A stretch of 64,000 nt of DNA from Tatlockia sp. (GTDB lineage Bacteria; Pseudomonadota; Gammaproteobacteria; Legionellales; Legionellaceae): assembly GCA_013697725.1 (NCBI GenBank), contig JACCWI010000023.1:24690-88689 (forward strand). Direction: 5' to 3'. The position numbers and the translations under genes were made by a program. Below the pieces are notes generated by a model. It had not been told where the DNA came from, searched no databases, and saw only the letters and a list, made by a program, of their open reading frames with translations. Of this stretch, positions 17,001-25,968 are shown piece by piece; the first letter of the stretch is position 1, and each line of letters starts with the position of its first letter.

Positions 17001-19200
17001 CTAAAGGAACACCTTTAGTCCAGATCAGATAATGATCAGCGATGGTTAGCAATAAATTCGTTGAGGTAGATGCTTTGTGCTTTTTTAAAAGCAGCGTTGC
17101 AAGCTGGAAATGAATTTGTTTTCTTTCGCCCTCAGATAAGGATAAATTTGCAGCTTCTTGTATGCGATCATGCATAAAATTAAAACTTGTCGCTTTATAA
17201 TATTCACCAGTGGTAAAAATATATCCTTCAACAACTACTTCTTGTAAGGCATATAAAATATCATCGCGGGTCGTGTTGCACAGTTTAGCCAGTAAATCCA
17301 AATTAAAATGACTGCCTATGCAAGAAGCAACTTGCAACATAAATTGAATTTTTGAGGGTAATTTAGCAATTTTATCCACCATTAGTTCAACTATATTAAT
17401 ACTGGCTGAACGTTTTAAAACTTCTTCTAAATCCCATTTATAGTGGTTCGTGTTTACATCAAAGTGAAAGAGATTATCTTTGTGAAGATCGCTTAGAAAT
17501 TGAGTCAGAAAAAAAGGATTTCCTCCCGTTTTTTTAAAGGAAATTTCAGCAAGCTCAGGCGATTGACAATATAGAGTATCTGCAATTAGAGCTTCTACAT
17601 TTTCTAAATTTAAAGGTTTTAGATCCAGCTGAGTAATTTTGCACTGTCTGTGTTTGATTTCCTCTATAAAACCCATCAAATAATGATCATCAGCGACCTC
17701 ATTATGGCGATAAGCCCCAATTATTAGAATAGAGGTCTTGTCCTTTTCGGCAATGACCGAACTAATGATATTTAATGAGGAAAAATCGGCCCACTGCAAA
17801 TCATCAATGAATAAAACTAATGGATGTTGAAAAGAGCCCATAGCCTTGATTAGGTTTTTAAACAAATAAAATAAAATATTTTTTCTCTCCATAAATCCCA
17901 AAGGAACGGGCTCAACCTGCTCACCAATTAATAAAGTCAAACCGGGTATAATATCCATCATTAATTTTGCATTTTCCCCCAAAGCTAATTTTATTTTTTT
18001 GCTAAATTCGCTAATACGTACTTTAGATTCAACAAGGATTTGAGTGATCAGAATAGTTATAGCCTTGGACAAGGCATAAAAAGGTGTATTTTTTTTAAAT
18101 TTCTCAAATTTTACGGCAACAAAATAGCCTTTTTCACGAACGATAGGTTTATGCATTTCATTAATTAGCGAAGACTTTCCAACGCCTGAATGACCAGAAA
18201 CTAAAATTAGCTCAGCCATACCGCTTCTAGCTACTCGTTTAAAACTCTTAAACAGCAAAGCCTTTTCTTTTTCCCTGCCGTATAATTTTTCAGGAATTTG
18301 AAAACGATTAAAAACTTCACCTTTTCCTAAATCAAAGGATTCTATCAAACCAAATTCGTTAAATTGGCTAAGACATTTTTTCAAATCTTTAAGAAGACCA
18401 TAAGCATTTTGATAGCGATTTTCTGCGTTTTTTTCCAATAATTTCATCACTAAATCTGACAAAATCTGCGGTATATTGGGGTCCAGGCTATGAGGTGACT
18501 TTGGTTTCAAAGCAATATGAGAATGAATTATAGCCAGGGGATCGCTATCATCAAAAGGTAATTTTCCAGTGAGCATTTGATAAAAAATAATTCCAAGGGA
18601 GTAATAATCGCTGCGATAATCGACCCCACGATTCATGCGCCCTGTTTGTTCAGGTGAGATATAAGAAATTGTTCCTGTTAAAGTATTCATTGTTAGGAGA
18701 TCGGAGTATTCACGGGGTACAAGCGTTGAGGATTCGAAATCAATAATTTTAATTCGTTTACCATCCAAATCACACATAATATTCGAAGGATTTAAGTCTT
18801 TATGAATAATTTTTTTTTGATGAATTAAAGATAAAACTTCAGCAATGCCAACGGCCAAATTAAGAAAGGTTTTAATATCAATTTTAACCCGATGATTTAA
18901 TATTTCAGCCAGGGTTGGCAGGGCGGTATTTTCCAATATAAGCCCATAATTATTATCAATTTTAATTAAATCGTAGGCTTTTGGTACTCCTTTTTCATTT
19001 TGAATAGAACTACAAAGATTTAAAATTTCATATTCATGTTTAAGTGCTGCAATTTCATCAGGATTGGGATGCTGACTTTTAAGAAGTTTTATTACAATTT
19101 CTGATTGGTCAGCCTGTCTCGCTCCGGCATAAATATCATGGTTTTCGCCTGAGAACAGACAGATTTTACGGAAAGAATAACCTTGTATATCTAACTGCAT
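14089..19200 (-). CDS. Giant Ser/Thr kinase - AAA ATPase - GAF - class III adenylate/guanylate cyclase protein
   Basis: A 1703-residue signalling protein. Residues 1-275 are a protein kinase: VIKLLK with Lys38, catalytic loop IIHKDLNPSN with Asp135 and Asn140, and IIDFESST, where the usual DFG is DFE (Glu156). The GTISYISPEQTGRMNRGVDY motif is typical of PknK-like kinase-ATPase fusions. Next comes a STAND/AAA module with Walker A SGHSGVGKSSL and Walker B LVLFIDDLQWAD. A long helical TPR-like region follows. The GAF domain is around 1330-1480. The C-terminal cyclase carries metal-binding Asp in TVMFVDIRNFTHLSE and KYIGDAIMAIYP, plus SDAVNIASRVQYL, consistent with an active nucleotide cyclase. 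It has no signal peptide or membrane segment. The gene is monocistronic. Inputs and targets are unknown. Confidence 0.88.
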   Translation of the reverse strand: MQLDIQGYSFRKICLFSGENHDIYAGARQADQSEIVIKLLKSQHPNPDEIAALKHEYEILNLCSSIQNEKGVPKAYDLIKIDNNYGLILENTALPTLAEILNHRVKIDIKTFLNLAVGIAEVLSLIHQKKIIHKDLNPSNIMCDLDGKRIKIIDFESSTLVPREYSDLLTMNTLTGTISYISPEQTGRMNRGVDYRSDYYSLGIIFYQMLTGKLPFDDSDPLAIIHSHIALKPKSPHSLDPNIPQILSDLVMKLLEKNAENRYQNAYGLLKDLKKCLSQFNEFGLIESFDLGKGEVFNRFQIPEKLYGREKEKALLFKSFKRVARSGMAELILVSGHSGVGKSSLINEMHKPIVREKGYFVAVKFEKFKKNTPFYALSKAITILITQILVESKVRISEFSKKIKLALGENAKLMMDIIPGLTLLIGEQVEPVPLGFMERKNILFYLFKNLIKAMGSFQHPLVLFIDDLQWADFSSLNIISSVIAEKDKTSILIIGAYRHNEVADDHYLMGFIEEIKHRQCKITQLDLKPLNLENVEALIADTLYCQSPELAEISFKKTGGNPFFLTQFLSDLHKDNLFHFDVNTNHYKWDLEEVLKRSASINIVELMVDKIAKLPSKIQFMLQVASCIGSHFNLDLLAKLCNTTRDDILYALQEVVVEGYIFTTGEYYKATSFNFMHDRIQEAANLSLSEGERKQIHFQLATLLLKKHKASTSTNLLLTIADHYLIWTKGVPLERIPRKLAFKMANIHLLAAKQAKSAAASDSALTYINHALRLMDAKAWHTDYEFMFELYVEATENAYLGSRFKDMEYYVEIALTHANNILDEIKIRKSQLLAYAGQGKYGLTIDIGKLVLAKLGVEFPTRINPLHIISAMLNIKRLTMFKPIASLIDLPEMSNELQVAKISLLRILVPACYRFNSNLFALVVCKMVTLCLQYGNTKEAYSSYAAYGTIQSGFLGNYELGYQLGKLSLDLINHRPGAIARSEAETVCANASFIMHWKAPVQESISTLVKHFARCFELGTPDYAAYSIMPAVIYMFLAGYKLPELLLSINEYKLRAQSFVDFKNFKFFNLLDFYGQKISQFIEQDNSTTVSPKSTTVDFLINQKDKTILFVSFLFKLIQYYQNEDYQSAYESLDKSSISEKDALGTFIVPTYHFYIALIHFKIYKSAKWGSKVKIRKVLKRNLALMRKWSKFAPGNHLQKYELLAAEWEAVVSNKPEKAALLYEKALKSAKINGFLNDEAVIRESAAQFNYDRGQSAVAQWYMEGARYCYLLWGATAKVAQLDTHYHLSSNSDLHLAETESFSRNFKDGSQSLQIQTLLKFSQRISSSLDLKDVLQQLMHFIMESAGAEKSYLLLNQNNQYFIEAEGSIGSKKTKVLESREMHDNLLPISLINYVANTKETLRFDNAVNSTQFLTDNYIKTNKLKSVCCIPLLNKGICSGIIYMENNLAEGVFTKKQQDFLYLLSSQIAICIDNAKLFSQTNELNKELVKLNQAYESFVPHDILNLLNKKDIVEVKLGDHIQKVMTVMFVDIRNFTHLSETLTPQQNFDFVNDYLSIMSPIIRKYNGFVDKYIGDAIMAIYPVCADDAVQCALEMLDSLAKYNKQMIKKGQTIAIGIGINTGSVMLGTIGEVLRMNATVISDAVNIASRVQYLTKKYKTNILITDATRENLKNPSRYPMKVIEEQVIVRGKTKSLKLYKLGKL

Positions 19201-19280
19201 ACATGCACCTGCTATGAACAGCCTACATGTATAGTATAGTGGAAGGACTGCTCTAATTTAGTACTTGTTGTAAATCCATC

Positions 19281-22022
19281 TTATGAATCCTTAAAGCCTA
19301 AATCCTGGCATAGTAGAATTACCCTTGCCAAATGGTTGGGTAACTCTTCTAAATCCAGTTCAGGCTCAAGAAGATTCTGATAGAGAGCTTGGCAAAAATA
19401 GAGGTAAGCACTTTTTAAAGCAATACATTGTTGGTGATTGAGAATCCCAATGTTATGCAATTTTTTGATTAAAATCAAATAGTTAGTTGAGAAAACGAAA
19501 CTTTCATGGGGGTTAGCTAAAATTAAAAATTGCAGAAGAAATTCTAAATCAATTAAGCCCCCAGCAGCATATTTTGCTTGAGGTTCATTATGGTCATGAT
19601 TTATTTTTGCCCGCATCGCTAAAATTTCATTTCTTAAAGCCACTTTATCCCGCGGTCTTAATAAAATTTCCTTTTTCATCTGTTTGAAAGCATGACGCAA
19701 AGGAGCCTTTGCAGATAGCATTCGAGCGCACACGAGGGCCTGATGCTCCCAAGTCCAAGCCTGGTTAAGCTGATAATCAATAAAGGAATCAATATGACTG
19801 ATTAATAAACCTGCTGAACCCGAAGGCCTTAAGCGAGTATCAACAGCATATAAAATACCAGCTTGAGTTCGGGTAGTTAGCATATGCATAATTTTTTGAG
19901 TCAAGCGAGTCACTAAAGGTTCTTCCTCAACTAATACTTTATGCACAAAAACTAAATCCAAATCAGAAGCAAAAGTCATCTCTTTGCTTCCTAATTTTCC
20001 ATAAGCGATGATGGCAAATCGAGATTTAATTGCCAAAATTTGTGGGTATCGGCTTGCTAATTGCTGGCATGAACGCTCTAGAATTTCAATTACAATAATT
20101 TCTGCAACCATTGCTAAAAAACGGGCAATGCGAGCAGCACTATATTGCCCTTTGATCTCAGCGCGTGCGGCTAATAACCAATTGCTTAACTTAAATTGCC
20201 GCAGTAAATCCGCTTGGAGTTCTTCTTCCTGACAGTGATTTAATTGAGCTTTTAGGCTTTGTTCAAGTACTTTGTAGGAGGGTATCTGCCAATTTTGATC
20301 TTGGTGAAGGAGAATCTCCAGGAGAAAAGGCTGGTTTAAAATTAAAGACCTGATGAAAGAACTTTGACTAAACCATTGCAATAACTCATTAATTGAACCA
20401 GGATTTTCAGTTAACAATGCTAAATAGGCTGAACGGGCAACAATCTTTTCTAACAAATGCAAACTATGTAAAAGGAGCTCATCGGCCTTCGCAAATTTAG
20501 TCAGTTCATTAAGTAAAAGCGGCATAAACCGGTCAAGGTGTAACCGTGCAGCCTGACTTAAACGCCGACAGCGCGCACCATGTTTAAAAGCATAAAGCAT
20601 TTGGTAGCAACGCTCAGCTTCAGGAAAATTAAGACTGGCTAAAAGATTGCATGCCATAGTCGATTCAATATGACCCTGCCATAGACCTAATAATTGATGA
20701 GCAATTGTCTTCTTTTCTTGATCTTGATTAGGTACATCTTTACGTAAAATTGCACAAAAAAATCGTCTAGTAATTCGCTGATACTGCGCTAATTTTTGGC
20801 TCAGTTGCTGCCAGTTTTCATAGCCCATCGCCAAGGTAATTTGTGTTTGCTTTAGTTCGTCTTTTGGTAAGGAATGGGTTTGTTGGTCATTTAGCCCTTG
20901 TAAGGAATTTTCTAATTTTCTTAAAAAAAGATAAGCTTGTTTTAAGACTTGAGAATGCGACAATAAATTTTCTTTTTCAAGGTTTTCAAGCACGGTCATC
21001 GCATTTTGCTGACGTAATTGCGGTAATCGCCCGCCTCGGATTAGTTGAATAGTTTGAATAATAAATTCAATCTCGCGAATGCCCCCAAAACCACGTTTGA
21101 TATCATCTAATAAGGGATTTAATTGTACTTCAAGTTCGATCATAGCCTTCATTGAACGTAAGGATTCGATAACCGAAAAATCAATATAACGTTTATATAC
21201 AAAGGGGATAATTAACTGCTGAAACCAGACATTCGACGTCGAGCCAAGCAACCGTGCCTTTACCATAGCATAGCGTTCCCAGTCCCGTCCCTGCTCTTGG
21301 TAGTAAATCTCCATAGCAGCTAAAGAACTAACTAGTGCCCCACTATCTCCGTTCGGACGCAAACGTAGGTCAACACGAAACACAAAACCCTCAGCAGTCA
21401 CAGTTTGAAAGAAATGCACAAATTGCTGGACGACTTTGCTGTAATATTCTTGATTGGAAATCCGCTCTTTACCATCAGTAAAACCAGCAGCTGAATAAAC
21501 AAAGATTAAATCGATATCCGAAGAATAGTTTAATTCTTGCCCCCCTAATTTGCCCATCGCAAGCACATACAATTCAGTCAAGTTTCCTAATTCATCGCGT
21601 GGTTTTCCATAGCGATTTAGATTTTGAAGTTGACATAAATCCAGTGTTTTCAGAATGATGGCGTCCGCAAAATCAGACCAGGAGGCCATTGTTTCTTCTG
21701 TATTAGCCAGACCTGCCAGTTCACGTAACATTAAACGTAATAAAAAACGATGGCGGAATTGTCTTAAATTTTTATAAAATTCATTGGGTTGTGTTAAGTT
21801 AAGCGATAAATAACTTTGATAATCGCAAAAAAAAATTGTTTTTTGACAATTATCTTCGGCTAATAAATTGCTTAAAATCGTTGAGTTACGAGATGCAAAA
21901 TCACTACTTAATAGTAAAGTTAGCACCGATTGGGAAAGGGAAGAGTCAAGCTCGGCAAAATTCTTGAAAACAGTTTTCATTTTTATTTTGAGAATGTCGG
22001 GTATTTGTGGTTGATTTTGCAT
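19281..22022 (-). CDS. glnE: Bifunctional glutamine synthetase adenylyltransferase/adenylyl-removing enzyme GlnE
   Basis: A 913-residue protein, near the 946 of E. coli. It has two nucleotidyltransferase domains, each with the G/A-S-D-x-D motif: LNYSSDIDLIFVYSA in the N-terminal half and MTFASDLDLVFVHKV in the C-terminal half. Other conserved blocks are RVDLRLRPNGDSGALV, GFGGIREIEFIIQ and VDTRLRPSGSAGLL. GlnE adds AMP to, and removes it from, a tyrosine of glutamine synthetase in response to PII and glutamine. The gene is alone, 80 bases upstream (on the coding-strand map) of the kinase/cyclase gene on the same strand, so co-transcription is possible. Confidence 0.95.
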   Translation of the reverse strand: MQNQPQIPDILKIKMKTVFKNFAELDSSLSQSVLTLLLSSDFASRNSTILSNLLAEDNCQKTIFFCDYQSYLSLNLTQPNEFYKNLRQFRHRFLLRLMLRELAGLANTEETMASWSDFADAIILKTLDLCQLQNLNRYGKPRDELGNLTELYVLAMGKLGGQELNYSSDIDLIFVYSAAGFTDGKERISNQEYYSKVVQQFVHFFQTVTAEGFVFRVDLRLRPNGDSGALVSSLAAMEIYYQEQGRDWERYAMVKARLLGSTSNVWFQQLIIPFVYKRYIDFSVIESLRSMKAMIELEVQLNPLLDDIKRGFGGIREIEFIIQTIQLIRGGRLPQLRQQNAMTVLENLEKENLLSHSQVLKQAYLFLRKLENSLQGLNDQQTHSLPKDELKQTQITLAMGYENWQQLSQKLAQYQRITRRFFCAILRKDVPNQDQEKKTIAHQLLGLWQGHIESTMACNLLASLNFPEAERCYQMLYAFKHGARCRRLSQAARLHLDRFMPLLLNELTKFAKADELLLHSLHLLEKIVARSAYLALLTENPGSINELLQWFSQSSFIRSLILNQPFLLEILLHQDQNWQIPSYKVLEQSLKAQLNHCQEEELQADLLRQFKLSNWLLAARAEIKGQYSAARIARFLAMVAEIIVIEILERSCQQLASRYPQILAIKSRFAIIAYGKLGSKEMTFASDLDLVFVHKVLVEEEPLVTRLTQKIMHMLTTRTQAGILYAVDTRLRPSGSAGLLISHIDSFIDYQLNQAWTWEHQALVCARMLSAKAPLRHAFKQMKKEILLRPRDKVALRNEILAMRAKINHDHNEPQAKYAAGGLIDLEFLLQFLILANPHESFVFSTNYLILIKKLHNIGILNHQQCIALKSAYLYFCQALYQNLLEPELDLEELPNHLARVILLCQDLGFKDS

Positions 22023-22257
22023 AAATTTTAACTAAGAAGCCTTTCACTTAAGACTATCCAAGCTGGGTAGGAAATACAATGAATAACATCACTTCTCAGT
22101 AGCCTGGGCAAATCTGTTGAAAACAGTTTATGATAAAAGAAAAAAAGCTTAATAAGAAACAGAAAGGTTAAGATATATTTCTTTCTTGTAAAGATTCACA
22201 ATCCCGGTAAGCTGAGTTACTATTATTCAATGCATAAATAAAGGTTCAATCTTAAAC

Positions 22258-24612
22258 ATGGCTGAAACAATTTCAAATAGCTTTCGTAAACTCCGAATTT
22301 ATCAAGCACGTCAACTAAAATTCGATATAGTTTCAGGTATAGTTGTTTTTTTAGTTGCCGTTCCCCTTTGCCTGGGAATCGCCCTTGCTTCAGGCGCGCC
22401 CTTATTTTCCGGGATTCTTAGTGGTATTATCGGCGGTGTTATTGTAGGTAGTTTAAGTGGCTCTCAAGTGTCTGTCAGCGGACCTGCAGCGGGAATGGCA
22501 GCAGTAGTTGTTACCGCAATCGCCCAGTTAGGCAGTTTTGAAAATTTTCTTATCGCTTTAGCCATTGCCGGTATTTTGCAAATTCTAATCGGTAGTTTTC
22601 GCGCTGGATTTATCGCTGAATACATTCCATCCAATGTAGTTCAAGGGTTATTATGCGCTATTGGTATTTTATTGATAATCAAACAACTTCCTTTCGCCTT
22701 TACTCTTTCTCATGATCTTAAAGAATTGCAGCACCATTTATTAGAATCCACTGAAGGAATATCGTTAAACCCGTTATATGAGTTATCCCAACATATTAAT
22801 ACCGGTGCGCTCATTATTTCCATAATTTCCTTTGCAATATTAATCTATTCCACAAAAATTAAAATCAAATGGCTAGAGAATGTGCCTGCTCCTATCCTTG
22901 TGGTCATAGCTGGTATTCTAATTAATGAGATCTATTTACGCATTGATTCTTCTTTCGCTCAAACTTATCCCTATTTAGTAAATATTCCTCTGCACAATGG
23001 ATTTTCTGATTTATTAAGCCAATTACAATTCCCTAATTGGTCGCTCTGGGCGAATCCAAAAGTCTATCTTTATGCCGTTATACTGGCGATAGTTGCCTCG
23101 TTAGAAACTTTGTTAAACGTCAAAGCCGGTGAAAAATTAGATAGAAAACACCGCTATTGTTCTAAAGATCAAGAATTAATTGCTCAAGGTGTTGGCAATC
23201 TCGCTGCGGGACTAATCGGGGGCATCCCGGTTACTTCCGTAATAGTAAGAACTTCTGTGAATATTCAGGCCGGTGCTAAATCTAAATTTTCCACTATTTT
23301 TCATGGCTTGTTTCTACTTATTGCCGTGCTGTTTTTGAATGGCTGGCTTAATAAAATTCCTTTATCCTGCCTGGCTTCAATTCTAATTTATACGGGTTAC
23401 AAGCTCACTAAACCTTCGATTTATCGCGCAATTTATAGTCAAGGAATGGATAGATTTATCCCCTTCCTCGCTACTGTGATTTCAATTGTGATCTTTAATC
23501 TTTTAATCGGTATCCTCATCGGCTTAGCCATTAGCTTATTTTATATTTTGAAAACCAATTCAAAAGCGCGCTTTGATATGATTAAGGAAATCTATACGAC
23601 GGGCGAAGCAAACCGTTTAGTCTTGCCGCAGCAAATTACCTTTTTAAACAAAGCCTCTCTAATTGCTGAACTAAGCTCAATCCCCAAACATTCTCAACTG
23701 ATCATCGATGCACGTTATTCGACTTACATTGATAAAGAAATCATTGAGCTCATTCAGGAGTTTCAAAAAGAGCAAGCACCTTTAAAGCAAATTGCCCTTA
23801 ATTTAATAGGTTTTAAAGAAAACTATGATATCCACAATTACATCGACTTCATCAATGTGACCACTTATGACGTTCAAGCCAATCTCAAACCCTATGAAGT
23901 ACTTAACATCTTAAATGAAGGCAATCAGCGTTTTCTTAACGACACTCGTATCCATCGTACAACTAATATCGATATCAAATATACTTCCGAGACCCAACAT
24001 CCAGTAGCGGTAATTTTTGGTTGTATTGATTCTCGCGTGCCTGTGGAAACGATATTTGATATGAGTTTTGGGGATATCTTCTGTGTCCGAGTTGCGGGTA
24101 ATGTCGTCAATGATGATGTGCTTGGCAGCATTGAATATGCTTGTAATGTAGCCGGTGCTAAATTAATTGTTGTCTTAGGACATACGCGATGTGGCGCAAT
24201 TGGTGCCAGCTGTGATCAGGTAGAAAAAGGCCACATCACTCAATTAGTCGCTAAAATTCAACCTGCTGTATCTGCTGAAACGGAAATAAAATCAAACCGT
24301 AATTCCACTAATCCTGATTTTGTCACGCTGGTAACAGAGCTAAATATTGCCAATAGTTTGCAGCAAATTTATAAAGAATCGGAGATTTTAAAAGGAATGA
24401 TTGATGCGGAGTCTATCGGCTTAGTCGGCGCAATCTATGATGTCCGGACTGGAAAAGTGGCTTTTAAAGATTATTCCGAGTCTTTAAAAAAATTGGATAA
24501 AGAAGGTGATGCCAATTTAATTCGCACGGCGAGAAAAATATTGACAGCTGCAGGTTTAGAAAGAGACAACAATTATCCCGATCTCACCCTAGGCTCGCCA
24601 TCTTTAGTTTAA
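22258..24612 (+). CDS. SulP-family anion (bicarbonate-type) transporter fused to beta-carbonic anhydrase
   Basis: A 784-residue fusion. Residues about 1-430 are a SulP transporter with 10-14 membrane helices, including GIVVFLVAVPLCLGIALASG and GSQVSVSGPAAGMAAVVV, plus AVILAIVASLETLLNVKAGE. A short STAS-like cytoplasmic segment covers about 450-535. Residues about 545-775 are a beta-carbonic anhydrase with FGCIDSRVPVE (zinc ligand Cys589, Asp591-Arg593 dyad) and VLGHTRCGAIGA (His642 and Cys645). All zinc ligands are present. Bicarbonate made from CO2, or delivered for it, would be handled at the membrane by one polypeptide. Substrate is inferred from the fusion partner. An AT-rich 235-base gap precedes the start. 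Confidence 0.92.
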   Translation: MAETISNSFRKLRIYQARQLKFDIVSGIVVFLVAVPLCLGIALASGAPLFSGILSGIIGGVIVGSLSGSQVSVSGPAAGMAAVVVTAIAQLGSFENFLIALAIAGILQILIGSFRAGFIAEYIPSNVVQGLLCAIGILLIIKQLPFAFTLSHDLKELQHHLLESTEGISLNPLYELSQHINTGALIISIISFAILIYSTKIKIKWLENVPAPILVVIAGILINEIYLRIDSSFAQTYPYLVNIPLHNGFSDLLSQLQFPNWSLWANPKVYLYAVILAIVASLETLLNVKAGEKLDRKHRYCSKDQELIAQGVGNLAAGLIGGIPVTSVIVRTSVNIQAGAKSKFSTIFHGLFLLIAVLFLNGWLNKIPLSCLASILIYTGYKLTKPSIYRAIYSQGMDRFIPFLATVISIVIFNLLIGILIGLAISLFYILKTNSKARFDMIKEIYTTGEANRLVLPQQITFLNKASLIAELSSIPKHSQLIIDARYSTYIDKEIIELIQEFQKEQAPLKQIALNLIGFKENYDIHNYIDFINVTTYDVQANLKPYEVLNILNEGNQRFLNDTRIHRTTNIDIKYTSETQHPVAVIFGCIDSRVPVETIFDMSFGDIFCVRVAGNVVNDDVLGSIEYACNVAGAKLIVVLGHTRCGAIGASCDQVEKGHITQLVAKIQPAVSAETEIKSNRNSTNPDFVTLVTELNIANSLQQIYKESEILKGMIDAESIGLVGAIYDVRTGKVAFKDYSESLKKLDKEGDANLIRTARKILTAAGLERDNNYPDLTLGSPSLV

Positions 24613-24685
24613 CAAATCTTTAAAAATTACCTTCTTGTTATCAATAGTGCTAAAATTGCCCAAATTTTTTTCTTTGGATAAGTTA

Positions 24686-25825
24686 ATGCTTTCTAAACTG
24701 GAACCGACCCCTTTGCTTATTGAATTTGAACAAGTTAACAGAGCTAGCACTCAGAATAAAAAAGACTATCAAATACATATTAGTTTCTCGAGTAATAACG
24801 AGGCAAAAGAATTATTCCTGGCGATGGAAAATCATCTACCCTTAAGTCTCAGGGATAACCGCGTTATTCTTAGAAGCGGAGGTAAATATGGAGTTAAGTT
24901 ATCTAAAATTTCGGGCTATGATAAACGTTCATTCCGGATAAATTTTAAAGACTATGCTTATGCTAACGAATTTAAAAATTTTATTAGGAGAGCAAAAAAA
25001 TTACCTAAGTCGAAAATTCCTGGGGTTATAGTTTCTGGGCAGAAATACTCGGCGCTCGATGGCTATCTTGCAATGCATGATTTTTTTCGCCTGGATTTTT
25101 CAATTGAAAACAGAAAAAAAGTCTATCTGGCCTCTGTGAAACGTTGTGTATTGACTATTTTATTTTTAAAAGAAATCTGTGCTTTGCTACCTAATGAATT
25201 AGCTATTTTGATAGGACTTAATATTTTTAAATCTATGCTAAGTTCAACCAATTTTCTTAATCGTATAGTTCAATTAAATCAGCAATTCAAAATACCAAAG
25301 GATAATTTTGAGCCGTTTTACAAAATAATATGCAAAATTCAATACAGTATCGGTAATCATTCTGAAGAAGATAATAATCAGCGATATAATTTACATTTAA
25401 TCTGCTTAAACGAGACTGAAGCCGCTTTATTAAAAGATTATATGGATTCAGCCACAATAGGAATCAGTTATGAATTAATAAACAATCAGCTTAAATTTAG
25501 CCCCGCTTCTTCAGCCACCTCTCTTTTGAGCGAACCGGGTTATGGTGTCTGTACGGATAAGGTAGATAATCAAAGTGGAAAAATAAAAACCAGTATTGTA
25601 TTTCAAACCTCGAATCGTGCGGCCTTATTTAATTCCTTTATAAATTTTACCGCCTCTGACATCATATTAGTAAAGAACAAACTTTATTTCCCCGTCTGGG
25701 ATCCAGCATGTCTCAATATTAATGAGAAAAAAAAAGATACTAACAAAGTAAAATATTCTTCGTTTTTTGCGACTAATGAATCGCCAGTGAAACCTGGCTA
25801 TTCTAATATGTTAAACAAATATTAA
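24686..25825 (+). CDS. Unrecognised protein, effector-like
   Basis: About 379 residues from the ATG at 24686; a TTG 17 codons upstream (24635) is less likely. No family is recognised. It is basic and soluble, with no signal peptide. It appears to have two loosely similar halves (YQIHISFSSNNEAKELFLAM near the start and KTSIVFQTSNRAALFNSFIN near the end), suggesting an old internal duplication. The middle contains EICALLPNELAILIGLNIF, which resembles the LPxEL pattern of F-box-like motifs; this is weak evidence. It sits between the SulP-carbonic anhydrase gene (73 bases upstream) and proS, without obvious functional link. Confidence 0.55.
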   Translation: MLSKLEPTPLLIEFEQVNRASTQNKKDYQIHISFSSNNEAKELFLAMENHLPLSLRDNRVILRSGGKYGVKLSKISGYDKRSFRINFKDYAYANEFKNFIRRAKKLPKSKIPGVIVSGQKYSALDGYLAMHDFFRLDFSIENRKKVYLASVKRCVLTILFLKEICALLPNELAILIGLNIFKSMLSSTNFLNRIVQLNQQFKIPKDNFEPFYKIICKIQYSIGNHSEEDNNQRYNLHLICLNETEAALLKDYMDSATIGISYELINNQLKFSPASSATSLLSEPGYGVCTDKVDNQSGKIKTSIVFQTSNRAALFNSFINFTASDIILVKNKLYFPVWDPACLNINEKKKDTNKVKYSSFFATNESPVKPGYSNMLNKY

Positions 25826-25968
25826 AAATCAGGCTAATTAAGTTCTAAGGTAACGCTGTTATTAATCGATCAGGGGGCGCGACTTCTTGGGTGATATCTT
25901 AAAACAGTAGATACCTTTAATCAGCGCAGGAGTATATAATCCTATGATTAATTTTGTATGGAGCAGAT

